30,801 nt of DNA. Origin: JAIVGV01 sp045807785. GTDB taxonomy: Bacteria; Acidobacteriota; Blastocatellia; Pyrinomonadales; Pyrinomonadaceae. Position 1 is the first letter of the stretch. The number at the start of each line of letters is the position of its first letter. Below the pieces are notes generated by a model. The model saw only the letters and a program-made list of their open reading frames with translations. It made no database searches and was not told the DNA's origin. Positions 7,340 to 15,370 of the stretch are shown here, piece by piece. The stretch spans positions 1 through 30,801 of the forward strand of contig JBJMGS010000266.1 in NCBI GenBank assembly GCA_045807785.1, given 5' to 3'. The translations under genes and the position numbers were made by a program.

Positions 7340-8967
7340 CGCCTTCGCGCGAGCACCATGAACGCCCTCTGCCCCGCAGCCTGGAACTCGTCGCGCCGCA
7401 CGATCTCGTAGCCACGCCCGCGCAACATCTTGATCACAGGGTTCTCTTCATTCCACTGCGCGTCGCGGAAAGCCACGCGGAACTCCGCCTCTTGCATCGC
7501 CGCGTCCGCGTCCTCGACCGACACCTCTGCGAAACCGCGCGGGAGAAAGAAGGCGCGATCTTCGACGATGCCGGGGACGTTTCTGACGACCGCGACGCGG
7601 ACACCGCGCTCGCCGCCGGAGCGCAGCGCGTACCACAGTTGATAAGCGACGAGGTCTTCAAAGGCATAGACCTTGATCTCGCCGCGCGCGTTAGCGTCCT
7701 CGCGCGCCGACGCCCGCGCGAGCGTCTCCCAGGCGCACCAGACGGGCGGCGCAGGGTTTGACGCGAGGGTCACGACGGCGGCGAGCGCGAGCCAGCAGCC
7801 GAGCAGGACTTTCGCGGCGAGCGCGAGCCAGCGCGGGCGAAAGCTGTCGAGCGCGAGCGCGGCGAGGAGCAGATACGGCGGCGCGACGACGAGGAGGTGT
7901 CGCACGCCCCAGATTGACTGCGGCAGCACGAGCGCGAGCGCGAACGCCGCGACGACCGGCGCGAACGCGAAGAACGCGAGAAAGACGAGCGCGCGGCGCG
8001 CGAAGTCGTGCTCGTCCGCAACTTCTCGCCTCCGCGCGAAGCCGCGCCAGCACAGCGCGACGAGCGGCGGCGCGAAGATGACGCAGGCGAGCACGACACT
8101 GATGCCGAGCACCAGCGGCTCGTCCGACTGCGCGCGCGCGCGGAAAGGTTCGTGCAGCAAGAGGTACGGCTCGAAGATTTCGAGCAGGCGCGGGCGCGCC
8201 GCCCAACCGAGATTCTGTTCCAGTCCGCCCCCCGCCACTTCCCGCGCCGCGCGCGAGACCGCCCAGGCCCACGGCGCGAAACAGAGCATCAACACAACGA
8301 TGGTCGCGGCAAACGCCTTCAACTTCGCGCGCCCGAAGAGTGAGAGGAAGATGAGTTCGAGCGCGACCAGGAGCCAGCCGAAGTAGTGCGTATAGACGAG
8401 CAGCAGGTTCGCGCCGCAGAGCCAGAGCGCGGCGCGGCGCGTGTCTGTCGTCGCGTTGTAGAAGCGCGCGAAGAGCCAGAGCGAGCACGTCGCGAACAGC
8501 AGCAGCAGGCTGTACATTCGCAACTCCTGCGCGTACTTGATGAGCGTCCCGCTTGCCGCCGCCAGCACGAGCGCGAGCACGAGCACGCGCGCGCTGAGAT
8601 GCAACTCCCGCGCGAGCAACGCGAACGGCACGAGCGCGAGCGTTGCCGCGACGACGGGGAGCAGTCGCAGCCACCAGACCGACGCTGCCCCGAACGCGCC
8701 CACCCACACTTTGAGCAACACGTAGAAGAGCGGCGGGTGAATCAGATCGAGCGCGACGAACCGCAGCATCCCGCCCCATTCGTGCCACGCCGCCGCGTGC
8801 ACGCCGAAAATCTCGTCGAACCACAGGCACGCCGCATCCAGCCGCCACAGCCTCGCCGCCACGTACAGCACACACGCGAGCCCGACGAGCGCGAGGTCGC
8901 GCACGCGCCACGCCTCGTTACTCGTCTCGTCAGGCTTTAACCATCCCTCGTCGCTTGTGTCAGTCAT
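7336..8967 (-). CDS. Polytopic membrane glycosyltransferase, GT39/ArnT-like
   Basis: A 543-aa integral membrane protein with roughly ten hydrophobic segments. Near the N-terminus, after the first membrane segment, is the acidic pair D51-E52 in CLWFDEIFGVHAA and then DLIHPPLFYVLLK. That is the layout of lipid-phosphate-sugar-dependent glycosyltransferases (PMT/ArnT/GT39-like), where the acidic residue in the first extracytoplasmic loop is catalytic. The C-terminal third is a soluble domain. It probably transfers a sugar from a polyprenyl-phosphate donor to a lipid or protein outside the membrane; acceptor unknown. The ATG at 8967 has no clear ribosome site. The gene is convergent with rhodanese (4-bp overlap over TTAA) and divergent from fumC. 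Confidence 0.8.
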   Translation of the reverse strand: MTDTSDEGWLKPDETSNEAWRVRDLALVGLACVLYVAARLWRLDAACLWFDEIFGVHAAAWHEWGGMLRFVALDLIHPPLFYVLLKVWVGAFGAASVWWLRLLPVVAATLALVPFALLARELHLSARVLVLALVLAAASGTLIKYAQELRMYSLLLLFATCSLWLFARFYNATTDTRRAALWLCGANLLLVYTHYFGWLLVALELIFLSLFGRAKLKAFAATIVVLMLCFAPWAWAVSRAAREVAGGGLEQNLGWAARPRLLEIFEPYLLLHEPFRARAQSDEPLVLGISVVLACVIFAPPLVALCWRGFARRREVADEHDFARRALVFLAFFAFAPVVAAFALALVLPQSIWGVRHLLVVAPPYLLLAALALDSFRPRWLALAAKVLLGCWLALAAVVTLASNPAPPVWCAWETLARASAREDANARGEIKVYAFEDLVAYQLWYALRSGGERGVRVAVVRNVPGIVEDRAFFLPRGFAEVSVEDADAAMQEAEFRVAFRDAQWNEENPVIKMLRGRGYEIVRRDEFQAAGQRAFMVLARRR

Positions 8968-9051
8968 ATGAGTTCAGCGCAGGCATCACGCGCACGGCTT
9001 CCGTGTCGTGATCGGTCTGAAGAGCGCAGCATCCTTGGCGCGCGGCGTCGT

Positions 9052-9084
9052 TTTAGGCAAAGCATCGTTGTTGTACAATCAACG
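9052..9084 (+). promoter_or_regulatory. Candidate fumC promoter with overlapping palindrome
   Basis: A TACAAT box (9074-9079) with a weak TTTAGG upstream (9052-9057, 16-bp spacer) lies about 90 bp before the fumC ATG. The -10 box is inside an imperfect palindrome at 9066-9084 (CGTTG, TTGTACAA, T, CAACG), which would suit a repressor operator. No regulator gene is adjacent. Confidence 0.35.
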
Positions 9085-9171
9085 GCGAGAAGTTGCCAAG
9101 AAATTATCATAAACATTCTCGTCGGGCGGCGCTCCGTCCGCACGGGAGGTCTCGGAAAGGATGGACGGCTG

Positions 9172-10614
9172 ATGACTTCGGAAGCGGTCAAGGGGAGCGG
9201 CGAGGGCGCGCAGACGGCAGAGTCGCGCGGCGCGGCGACGCGCACAGAGACGGACACGATGGGCGCGGTGGAAGTCGCGTCGGACAAATACTGGGGGGCG
9301 CAGACTGAGCGGTCGCTCCACCACTTCAACATCGGGTTCGACGTGATGCCGCGCGAGATGATCCGCGCGCTCGGGCTGTTGAAGAAGGCCGCCGCGCTCG
9401 TGAACGAAGACCTAGGGAAGTTGTCGGCGGAGAAGGCGCGGCTCATCTCGCAAGCCGCCGACGAAGTGATCGAGGGCAAGCTCGACGCGCACTTCCCCCT
9501 GCGCGTGTGGCAGACGGGAAGTGGCACGCAGACGAACATGAACGCCAACGAGGTCATCTCGAACCGCGCGATAGAGATTGCCGGGGGCGTGTTGGGGTCG
9601 AAGAAGCCGATCCACCCAAACGACGACGTGAACATGTCGCAGTCGTCGAACGACACGTTCCCCACCGCGATGCACATCGCCGCCGCCGAGCAGATGAACG
9701 CGCTTATCCCGGCCATCGAAAACTTGCGCGACGCGATTGACGCGAAGGCGCGCGAATATGCGGACGTGGTGAAGATCGGGCGCACGCACTTGCAGGACGC
9801 CACGCCTCTGACCGTCGGGCAGGAGTTTTCCGGCTGGGTCAGTCTGTTGGAGCGCGACGTCGAAAGGTTGAAGATGGTTTTGCCCGGTCTCTACGATCTG
9901 GCGATTGGCGGGACGGCGGTCGGGACGGGCCTGAACGCGCACCCGGAGTTCGCCGAGCGCGCCGCCGCGAAGATCGCGGAGCTGACCGGCTTGCCCTTCA
10001 GGTCGCACCCGAACAAGTTCGCGGCGCTCTCAGCCCACGACGAGATCGTGTTTGCGAGCGGCGCGCTGAAAACCTTGGCGGCGTCTTTGATGAAGATCGC
10101 GAACGACGTGCGCTGGCTCGCTTCGGGGCCACGCTGCGGTCTGGGCGAGTTGAGCTTGCCGGAGAACGAGCCGGGATCGTCCATCATGCCGGGCAAGGTC
10201 AACCCGACGCAGTCGGAGGCGTTGACGATGGTTGCGGCGCAGGTGATGGGCAACGACGCGGCCATCGGCTTCGCGGGCTCGCAAGGCAACTTCGAGCTGA
10301 ACGTCTTCAAGCCCGTCATGATCCACAACCTGCTCCACTCGATGCGGCTGCTGAAGGACGCGGCGCGCGGCTTCGTCGAGTTCTGCGTCGAAGGGATCGA
10401 GCTGAACCGCGCGCAGATCGACTCTCACCTGCGCGGCTCGCTGATGCTCGTCACGGCGCTGAACCCCCACGTCGGCTACGACAACGCCGCCCGCATCGCG
10501 AAGAACGCGCACAAGCGCGGCATCAGTTTGCGCGAGTCGGCTATCGAGCTGGGGCTCTTGACCGGCGAGCAGTTCGACGAGTACGTCAAGCCGGAAGAGA
10601 TGACGCACCCTTGA
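9172..10614 (+). CDS. fumC: Class II fumarate hydratase
   Basis: A 480-aa iron-independent fumarase catalysing fumarate to L-malate in the TCA cycle. Evidence: TRTETDTMGAVEV and KYWGAQTERSLHHFNIG at the N-terminus; GSGTQTNMNANEVI; HPNDDVNMSQSSNDTFPTAM; and the superfamily signature GSSIMPGKVN at 335-344 carrying the catalytic serine. Fumarases usually begin about at the TRTETD segment, so the first 23 residues (Gly/Ala/Ser-rich) are an extension. I chose ATG 9172 because it is the first start after a GGAAAGG site. A three-codon frame, ATG GAC GGC TGA, ends one base before this start and could modulate initiation. The plus-strand frame also stays open back to 8968 but without support. A terminator follows the gene. 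Confidence 0.94.
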   Translation: MTSEAVKGSGEGAQTAESRGAATRTETDTMGAVEVASDKYWGAQTERSLHHFNIGFDVMPREMIRALGLLKKAAALVNEDLGKLSAEKARLISQAADEVIEGKLDAHFPLRVWQTGSGTQTNMNANEVISNRAIEIAGGVLGSKKPIHPNDDVNMSQSSNDTFPTAMHIAAAEQMNALIPAIENLRDAIDAKAREYADVVKIGRTHLQDATPLTVGQEFSGWVSLLERDVERLKMVLPGLYDLAIGGTAVGTGLNAHPEFAERAAAKIAELTGLPFRSHPNKFAALSAHDEIVFASGALKTLAASLMKIANDVRWLASGPRCGLGELSLPENEPGSSIMPGKVNPTQSEALTMVAAQVMGNDAAIGFAGSQGNFELNVFKPVMIHNLLHSMRLLKDAARGFVEFCVEGIELNRAQIDSHLRGSLMLVTALNPHVGYDNAARIAKNAHKRGISLRESAIELGLLTGEQFDEYVKPEEMTHP

Positions 10615-10670
10615 GGTGAGGGCGCGCGTCGTTGGCGAGATAACAAACTGCGCGGTTGGCTACCGCATCT

Positions 10671-10721
10671 AAATCTGTGCGCGGGCGAGACGAATTTCTC
10701 GCCGCCCGCGCGCAGATTTTT
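10671..10721 (+). terminator. Rho-independent terminator of fumC
   Basis: A long GC-rich hairpin (AAATCTG plus a GCGCGGGCG segment pairing back to CAGATTT) has its right arm running into five T. It is about 60 nt after the fumC stop and before nadA, so the two genes are probably separate transcription units. Confidence 0.7.
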
Positions 10722-10749
10722 GCACGTCGCGAGACGGCGCGCGCCGCGC

Positions 10750-10778
10750 TTGCGCCAAGTTTCTCAAAGTGAGATAGT
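10750..10778 (+). promoter_or_regulatory. Candidate nadA promoter
   Basis: TTGCGC at 10750-10755 and GATAGT at 10773-10778 are separated by exactly 17 bp, just after the fumC terminator and about 60 bp before nadA. Each box matches the sigma-70 consensus at four of six positions. Confidence 0.35.
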
Positions 10779-10838
10779 TTTTGTTTCGCGCAGGCGACGC
10801 ATCGCGCGCCTGCCGCCACGAGGAGGAAGAAAGCGAAG

Positions 10839-11948
10839 ATGACCGTCGCAACTTTGGAGAGGACGCCTGCGCTCGAAGACTACTTCGGGCTCGACGCGCG
10901 CGAGTTGGCGGAGCGCATCGAGGCGGCGCGGCGCACGCTCGGCACGCGCCTCGTCATCCTCGGCCACCACTACCAGCGCGACGATGTCATCGCCCACGCG
11001 GATTTCACGGGCGACTCTTTCAAGCTCTGCCAGCTCCTCTCGGCGCGCCCCGCAGCCGACTACATCGTCTTCTGCGGCGTCCACTTCATGGCCGAGTCGG
11101 CGGACATCCTGAAGCCCGGCGCGCAGAAAGTGATCCTCCCAGACCTCGGCGCGGGCTGCTCGATGGCCGACATGGCGACGGCGGAACAGGTCGAAGACGC
11201 GTGGGATCAGTTGACCGGGATCGGTGTCATCGGCGACTTCAAGGTCATGCCGATCACGTACATGAACTCGTCAGCCGCGATCAAAGCCTTCTGCGGTCGC
11301 CACGGCGGCGTGGTCTGCACCTCTTCGAACGCGGTGCCGCTCTTCGACCAGAGCCTTAAAGAAGCGGACAAGCTTTTCTTCTTCCCAGATCAGCACCTCG
11401 GCAGGAATACCGGCGTCAAGTTCGGCATCCCTCTAGACGAGATGGTCTTGTGGGACCCGGCGAAAGAGCTGGGTGGCAACACGCCGGAGGAGCTGCGCCG
11501 CGCGCGTCTGATTCTGTGGAAGGGTCATTGCTCCGTGCACGGCCGCTTCCGCCTGTGGCACGTCGAGCAAGTGCGGAGAGAGACGCCGGGGATCAAGGTG
11601 CTCGTCCACCCGGAGTGCGAGCGCGCCGTCGTCGAGGCGTCCGACTTGAACGGCTCGACCGAGTTCATCATCAAGACCATCGAGCAGTCGCCCGCAGGCT
11701 CGAAGTGGGCTATCGGGACGGAAGTGAATCTGGTTGACCGTCTGATCAAGCGCTTCCCCGACCGGGAGATTCGCCTGCTCGCACCAGACCTCTGTATGTG
11801 CGCGACGATGTACCGCATCGCGCCGCAGAACCTCGCGTGGGTGCTGGAGTCGCTCGTCGCCGGAGTCGTCGTCAACCAGATCAGCGTGCCCGCAGAGACG
11901 GCGGACTGGGCGCGCGTCGCCCTCGACCGGATGCTGGCGATCAAATGA
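10839..11948 (+). CDS. nadA: Quinolinate synthase
   Basis: A 369-aa [4Fe-4S] enzyme condensing iminoaspartate with dihydroxyacetone phosphate to quinolinate, the first committed intermediate of de novo NAD synthesis. Evidence: the LGHHYQRDDVI motif, DSFKLCQLLS, C79 in FCGVHFMAES, MPITYMNSSA, C160 in VCTSSNA, and C260 in VHPECE; these three cysteines match the usual cluster ligands. The C-terminal CMCATMYRIAPQNL block is also typical. The ATG has a strong GAGGAGG site upstream. No nadB or nadC is in the window. A heptamer repeat begins directly after the TGA. Confidence 0.95.
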   Translation: MTVATLERTPALEDYFGLDARELAERIEAARRTLGTRLVILGHHYQRDDVIAHADFTGDSFKLCQLLSARPAADYIVFCGVHFMAESADILKPGAQKVILPDLGAGCSMADMATAEQVEDAWDQLTGIGVIGDFKVMPITYMNSSAAIKAFCGRHGGVVCTSSNAVPLFDQSLKEADKLFFFPDQHLGRNTGVKFGIPLDEMVLWDPAKELGGNTPEELRRARLILWKGHCSVHGRFRLWHVEQVRRETPGIKVLVHPECERAVVEASDLNGSTEFIIKTIEQSPAGSKWAIGTEVNLVDRLIKRFPDREIRLLAPDLCMCATMYRIAPQNLAWVLESLVAGVVVNQISVPAETADWARVALDRMLAIK

Positions 11949-12040
11949 ACAGAGCTGTTAGCTGTTAGCTGTTAGCTGTTAGCAAGAGCGCCATGCTGTT
12001 CCCGTTTGGCTAATAGCTAATAGCTAATGGCTAATCGCCA
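11949..12040. repeat. Heptamer inverted repeat, TTAGCTG class
   Basis: The left arm (about 11953-11983) is four near-perfect tandem copies of TGTTAGC. The right arm (about 12007-12040) is the opposite orientation with TTAGCTA/TTAGCCA copies. G-to-A differences between arms are compatible with G-U pairing in RNA. It starts directly after the nadA TGA as ACAGAGCTGTTAGC, the same junction as after E1beta. Confidence 0.88.
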
Positions 12041-12057
12041 GCTTTCCCTTCCTCTTT

Positions 12058-12288
12058 ATGGCTGACCCGAGCGACAAGGTCGCGGAGAACGTCCCCGGCA
12101 CCTACTACGTCGATAGCGCCTGCATCGACTGCGACGTCTGCCGCGACACCGCCCCCGACAACTTCACGCGCAACGACCACGGCGGCTACTCCTACGTGTA
12201 CCACCAGCCCGCCTCGGACGATGAGCGCGCCCTCTGCGAAGAAGCCCTCGTCTCCTGCCCCGTCGAAGCCATCGGCAGCGACGGCTGA
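12058..12288 (+). CDS. Single-cluster [4Fe-4S] ferredoxin
   Basis: A 76-aa soluble electron carrier. Cysteines C22, C25 and C28 (CIDCDVC) plus C67 followed by proline (SCPVEAI) are the ligands of one [4Fe-4S] cluster; C60 is an extra cysteine. The spacing matches monocluster ferredoxins. It could serve as acceptor for the KorAB oxidoreductase in the window or as donor for Fe-S enzymes, but neither is shown by context. The ATG follows a pyrimidine-rich leader (CTTCCTCTTT) with no Shine-Dalgarno. It is convergent with the Rieske gene over a perfect inverted repeat. Confidence 0.9.
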   Translation: MADPSDKVAENVPGTYYVDSACIDCDVCRDTAPDNFTRNDHGGYSYVYHQPASDDERALCEEALVSCPVEAIGSDG

Positions 12289-12293
12289 AAAAC

Positions 12294-12375
12294 AAACGAT
12301 GAAGTCGGAAGGATGAACGATGAAGTGAAGGCGACTGTCTTCACTTCATCGTTCATCCTTCCGACTTCATCGTTT
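12294..12375. terminator. Perfect 37-bp inverted repeat between convergent genes (GATGAAG class)
   Basis: Arms 12294-12330 and 12339-12375 are perfect reverse complements (37 of 37) around an 8-nt loop (GCGACTGT). Each arm contains degenerate heptamers such as GATGAAG and GATGAAC and starts with AAACGATG, so on both strands the hairpin ends in TTT. The ferredoxin stop is 5 bp from one edge, and the Rieske TAA overlaps the other. It probably acts as a bidirectional terminator, although it is AT-richer and longer than usual. Confidence 0.75.
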
Positions 12376-12730
12376 AGACCTTGATCTTGATCCAGCCGTC
12401 TTCGACGACGACTTCGTAGGTCTGTAGGGGCGCGCTCGCGCGGTTGAGGCAGGCGCCGGTGCGCAGGTCGAAGCGCCAGCCGTGCCAGTCGCATTCGACG
12501 GCGTGGTCGCAGAGTGTGCCTTCGGCTAAGGGCGCGCCGCGATGCGGGCAGAAGTTTTCGACGGCGTAGAACACGCCTCCGACGTTGTAGAGCGCGAGCT
12601 CGCCGCCGCCTTGCAGCTCGACCGTCGCGCCGCGCCCGGCGGGCACGTCCTCGGCGCGACCGACCGTGACGAGTTCGCCCGTACGCGCGGGTCGCTTGAT
12701 GTTCTCTGGCTCCGGCTCGAAGGATTGCAT
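12374..12730 (-). CDS. Rieske-type [2Fe-2S] ferredoxin
   Basis: A 118-aa Rieske protein with ligands C61/H63 (CPHRGAP) and C80/H83 (CDWHGWRF). The small size and absence of a signal or membrane segment match the ferredoxin components of non-haem dioxygenase systems or NirD-like proteins rather than cytochrome bc1 subunits. The frame stays open upstream for 53 codons, but that part is Arg-rich and without family similarity; the methionine at 12730 (MQSFEPEPEN) gives the usual start. No oxygenase or reductase neighbour reveals its partner. Its stop codon lies in the inverted repeat shared with the convergent ferredoxin gene. Confidence 0.88.
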   Translation of the reverse strand: MQSFEPEPENIKRPARTGELVTVGRAEDVPAGRGATVELQGGGELALYNVGGVFYAVENFCPHRGAPLAEGTLCDHAVECDWHGWRFDLRTGACLNRASAPLQTYEVVVEDGWIKIKV

Positions 12731-12904
12731 CGCGTGTGCGAGCGTAACAAAACGGCGGGCGCCGCGGCAACGCGCGCAAGCGCGGGCGCGCACGTGCGTT
12801 CTTTTGACGTGGGCGCGAAGCTTCGCCCTCGCCGCAGGCGTCGGCCACTCTCCCACGGGCGCGCGCGGACGTGATAAGGTCTCGGCCAAAGGAGCGGAGA
12901 GAAA

Positions 12905-13921
12905 ATGAGAAGAGCAATGTTGACGAAGGGTTTGGCGAAGTTGGCGAGGGCGGCGGGCGCCGTCGCGCTCTGTCTGGCGCTAGTTTCCGCGGCGGCGGCG
13001 GCGGAAATCACCGTGCGCGGTCGGATCGGGCGGACGGTCGAGGCGGGCGGCTGGCTCGTCGTCACGCCGCAGCAGAAGTACCTGCTCATTAACGCGGGCA
13101 AGTGGAAAGACGAGTCTTGGTTCCGCGAGGGCGCGGACGTCGTGGCGACCGGCACGGTGCGCGCCGACGTGGTGACGACGCAGATGGAAGGCACACCCTT
13201 CGAGGCGCGCACGCTGAGACCCGCGGGCGATGGCGCGACTGAGGGCGCGACGCAGGCGGCGCAGACCAAATCACAGGGCGCGACGCAGGTCGTCGTGTCG
13301 GGCGATGCGACCGTGCACGCTCGACCCGACACGGCGCTTATCACGGTCGCCGTCGTCACGCAGGGGCGGACGGCGCTCGCCGCACAACAGGAGAACGCGC
13401 AACAGTCGGACGCGGTCGTGCGCGCCGTCAAAGCCGCGATGGGCGCGGGCGCCGAAGTCGAGACGAGCGGCTACAGCTTGCAGCCGCAGTACACCTACCG
13501 GCAGAACGAGCCGCCGCTCATCCAGAGCTATCAGGCGCGCAACGGCGTCAACGTGACGCTCGCCGATCTGTCGAAGGTCGGCGCGGTGATCGACGCGGCG
13601 ACCGCCGCCGGCGCGAACAACGTGGACAACTTGTCGTTCACGCTGCGGCAGGATCGCACGGCGCGCGACGAGGCGCTCGCCGCGGCGACGCGCGAGGCGA
13701 GGCGCAAGGCACAGGTCATCGCGCAGGCTCTAGGCGGTCGCGTCGCGCGCATCATCGAGGTGCAGGAGGCGGGCACGCAGCCGCGCCCCGTTCCCATCTA
13801 TAGGACCGAGACGATGGCGCGCTCCTCCGGAACCAACTCCGTCCCGACGCCTGTCGAGATCGGCACGCTCACCCTACGCTCGCAGGTCACGCTCGTCGCC
13901 GAGATCACGATGGGACAGTGA
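12905..13921 (+). CDS. Exported SIMPL (DUF541) domain protein with an extra N-terminal domain
   Basis: A 338-aa protein. Residues 1-33 form a signal peptide (basic start, long Ala/Leu core, AAAAA before EITVRG). Residues about 34-105 form a small beta-rich domain (EITVRGRIGRTVEAGGWLVV to EGADVVATGTV). From about 128 to the end is a SIMPL/DUF541 domain: VVVSGDATVHARPDTALI, ALAAQQENAQQSDAVV, LQPQYTY, and the helix AREARRKAQVIAQALGG-like segment. SIMPL proteins are periplasmic or surface proteins of unknown biochemistry, some linked to oxidative stress. The front domain is not standard for the family. It is divergent from the Rieske gene, and GATGAAG heptamers begin right after its TGA. Confidence 0.82.
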   Translation: MRRAMLTKGLAKLARAAGAVALCLALVSAAAAAEITVRGRIGRTVEAGGWLVVTPQQKYLLINAGKWKDESWFREGADVVATGTVRADVVTTQMEGTPFEARTLRPAGDGATEGATQAAQTKSQGATQVVVSGDATVHARPDTALITVAVVTQGRTALAAQQENAQQSDAVVRAVKAAMGAGAEVETSGYSLQPQYTYRQNEPPLIQSYQARNGVNVTLADLSKVGAVIDAATAAGANNVDNLSFTLRQDRTARDEALAAATREARRKAQVIAQALGGRVARIIEVQEAGTQPRPVPIYRTETMARSSGTNSVPTPVEIGTLTLRSQVTLVAEITMGQ

Positions 13922-13923
13922 AG

Positions 13924-14038
13924 CAAAGGATGAAGGATGAAGGATGAAGGATGAATGCGTGGCGGCTCGACTTGAGCGCTCCCTCTTTCATCCCTCATCC
14001 CTCATCCCTTTCCTTTCATCCTTCATCCTTCATCCTTC
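13924..14038. repeat. Heptamer inverted repeat, GATGAAG class
   Basis: The left arm (about 13925-13955) is four tandem copies of GGATGAA. The right region (about 13986-14038) carries two blocks of the reverse complement, first TCATCCC copies then TCATCCT copies. The second block pairs best with the left arm, so alternative hairpins are possible. It starts three bases after the SIMPL gene TGA. The remaining gap to 14226 holds the candidate promoter at 14050-14079 and an untranslated leader. Confidence 0.8.
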
Positions 14039-14049
14039 CTTTCTCCCCC

Positions 14050-14079
14050 TTTCCACTTTCTCGCGTTTGCCTCTATAAT
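14050..14079 (+). promoter_or_regulatory. Candidate promoter of the CBS-domain gene
   Basis: A perfect TATAAT at 14074-14079 has TTTCCA 18 bp upstream (14050-14055). It implies a leader of about 140 nt before the ATG at 14227, in which I see no riboswitch I can name. Confidence 0.45.
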
Positions 14080-14226
14080 CGTCGGCGTTCCCCTTGAAGT
14101 GAAACGAAAGTAGCGGGCTCTCGCGCGTCCCCGCGTCGGCGTGTCAGTTCAGTCGCCGCCGCCAAGGCGCGAGCCGCGACGGAAAAGCGCGCGCTTTCGG
14201 GCGTCTGAATCATCGGGGAGGAGATC

Positions 14227-15282
14227 ATGTCGAGATACCGCGACGACAGAGACGACTACTACGGCGCGCGGCGCGATGACGTGGGGCGGACGCGCGAGCG
14301 CGGCTACTACGGCGGGCGCGGCGCGGAGCCGTTCGACTCGGCTTACGGCGGCGGCGACCGTGGACCGGACGCGCGCCGCGAAGAACAACACCCACCGCGC
14401 GATTATGGTGACGACCGCCCACGCGAGTACGGCGACGCGCGCGGTTACGACGAAGCGCGCAGTTACCGCGACCGCGACTATTACGGCAACGACTACCCGA
14501 CCGGACGCGTCGGGCGGCGCGGCGAGAGCGCCGACTACGAGCGCGCCGGACGACGCCCGGAAGAGGGGCGCGGCTACGCGGACGACCGCGAGGGACGCTC
14601 GCTCTGGGAAGAGGGGCGTGAGTATTTCGCGCGGCGCGGCTACCGACGCGGGCGCACCTCGCGCTCGCACGTCCGCTGCCGCGACATCATGACGCGCGAC
14701 GTGACGGTCGCCACGCGCGCGACCACGCTCGACGAGGTCGCGCGCATGATGCGCGACGAGGACACGGGCGTCATCCCCGTCGTCGAACGCGGCACGACGC
14801 CGATCCACACGGGCACGTCAACCTCGGCGGCGGCGGCGAATGCGTCGAACGATGCGGCTTCGCCCGTTGCGTCCGTCGCGCCCGTCCTGCCTGTCAGCAC
14901 CGCGCCCGTCGGCGAGAGTCCCGAAGCGCGGCGTATCAACGCGGACATCCACGGCAACGGTCGGCTTGTCGGCCTGATCACGGATCGCGACATCGCCGTG
15001 CGCGCCGTCGCCGAAGGGCGCGACGTGCGCGAGGTGCGCGCCGAAGAGATCATGACGGCGGACGTGCACACGGCGCACCCGAACGACCGCGTCATCGACG
15101 CCATTCGCAAGATGGGCGACAAGCAGGTGCGCCGCATCCCCATCGTGGATCGCGACGGCACCTTGCGCGGCATCATCTCGATGGCCGACGTCGCGCTCGA
15201 AACCAACGACGACCGCGAACTCGCCGAGGCGCTCGAAGAGATTTCCAGCGGTCAGGGGTTCTGGAACAGAGTCTTTGGATGA
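14227..15282 (+). CDS. CBS-pair protein with a long Arg/Asp/Tyr-rich N-terminal region
   Basis: A 351-aa protein. Residues 1 to about 148 are low-complexity, dominated by Arg, Asp, Gly and Tyr (RYRDDRDDYYGARR, GYYGGRG, DRDYYGNDY) and predicted to be disordered. CBS domain 1 starts at V149 (VRCRDIMTRDVTV) but is split by a Ser/Ala/Thr/Pro/Val-rich insert (about 190-244) before resuming with GRLVGLITDRDIAVRAV. CBS domain 2 runs from about 272 (AEEIMTADVHTAHPND) to 326. CBS pairs bind adenosine nucleotides and regulate other proteins; no effector domain is attached. The Arg/Tyr/Gly-rich tail suggests nucleic-acid binding or condensate formation (inference). A strong GGGGAGGAG site precedes the ATG. 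Hsp20 and Lon follow, hinting at a stress role. Confidence 0.85.
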   Translation: MSRYRDDRDDYYGARRDDVGRTRERGYYGGRGAEPFDSAYGGGDRGPDARREEQHPPRDYGDDRPREYGDARGYDEARSYRDRDYYGNDYPTGRVGRRGESADYERAGRRPEEGRGYADDREGRSLWEEGREYFARRGYRRGRTSRSHVRCRDIMTRDVTVATRATTLDEVARMMRDEDTGVIPVVERGTTPIHTGTSTSAAAANASNDAASPVASVAPVLPVSTAPVGESPEARRINADIHGNGRLVGLITDRDIAVRAVAEGRDVREVRAEEIMTADVHTAHPNDRVIDAIRKMGDKQVRRIPIVDRDGTLRGIISMADVALETNDDRELAEALEEISSGQGFWNRVFG

Positions 15283-15283
15283 C

Positions 15284-15365
15284 AGGGCTGTTAGCGATTA
15301 GCTGTTAGCTTTCAGCTAAAACAAAACGCCCGCGGCTAATCGCTAATCGCTAATCGCTAACGGCT
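15284..15365. repeat. Heptamer inverted repeat, TTAGCTG class
   Basis: Arms at about 15286-15319 and 15333-15365. The first two heptamers next to the stem base match exactly between arms (GTTAGCGATTAGC), while those nearer the loop have diverged. It begins right after the CBS gene TGA (CAGGGCTGTTAGC) and ends six bases before the Hsp20 ATG. Confidence 0.88.
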
Positions 15366-15370
15366 TTCTT

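Noticed and set aside
7691..8911. 406-codon minus-strand frame in another phase of the glycosyltransferase gene
   Set aside because: Extremely Arg/Ala-rich and lacking the membrane pattern; a GC-rich frame shadow.
12526..13431. 301-codon minus-strand frame spanning the Rieske start and SIMPL gene
   Set aside because: It crosses two well-supported genes and has no family features.
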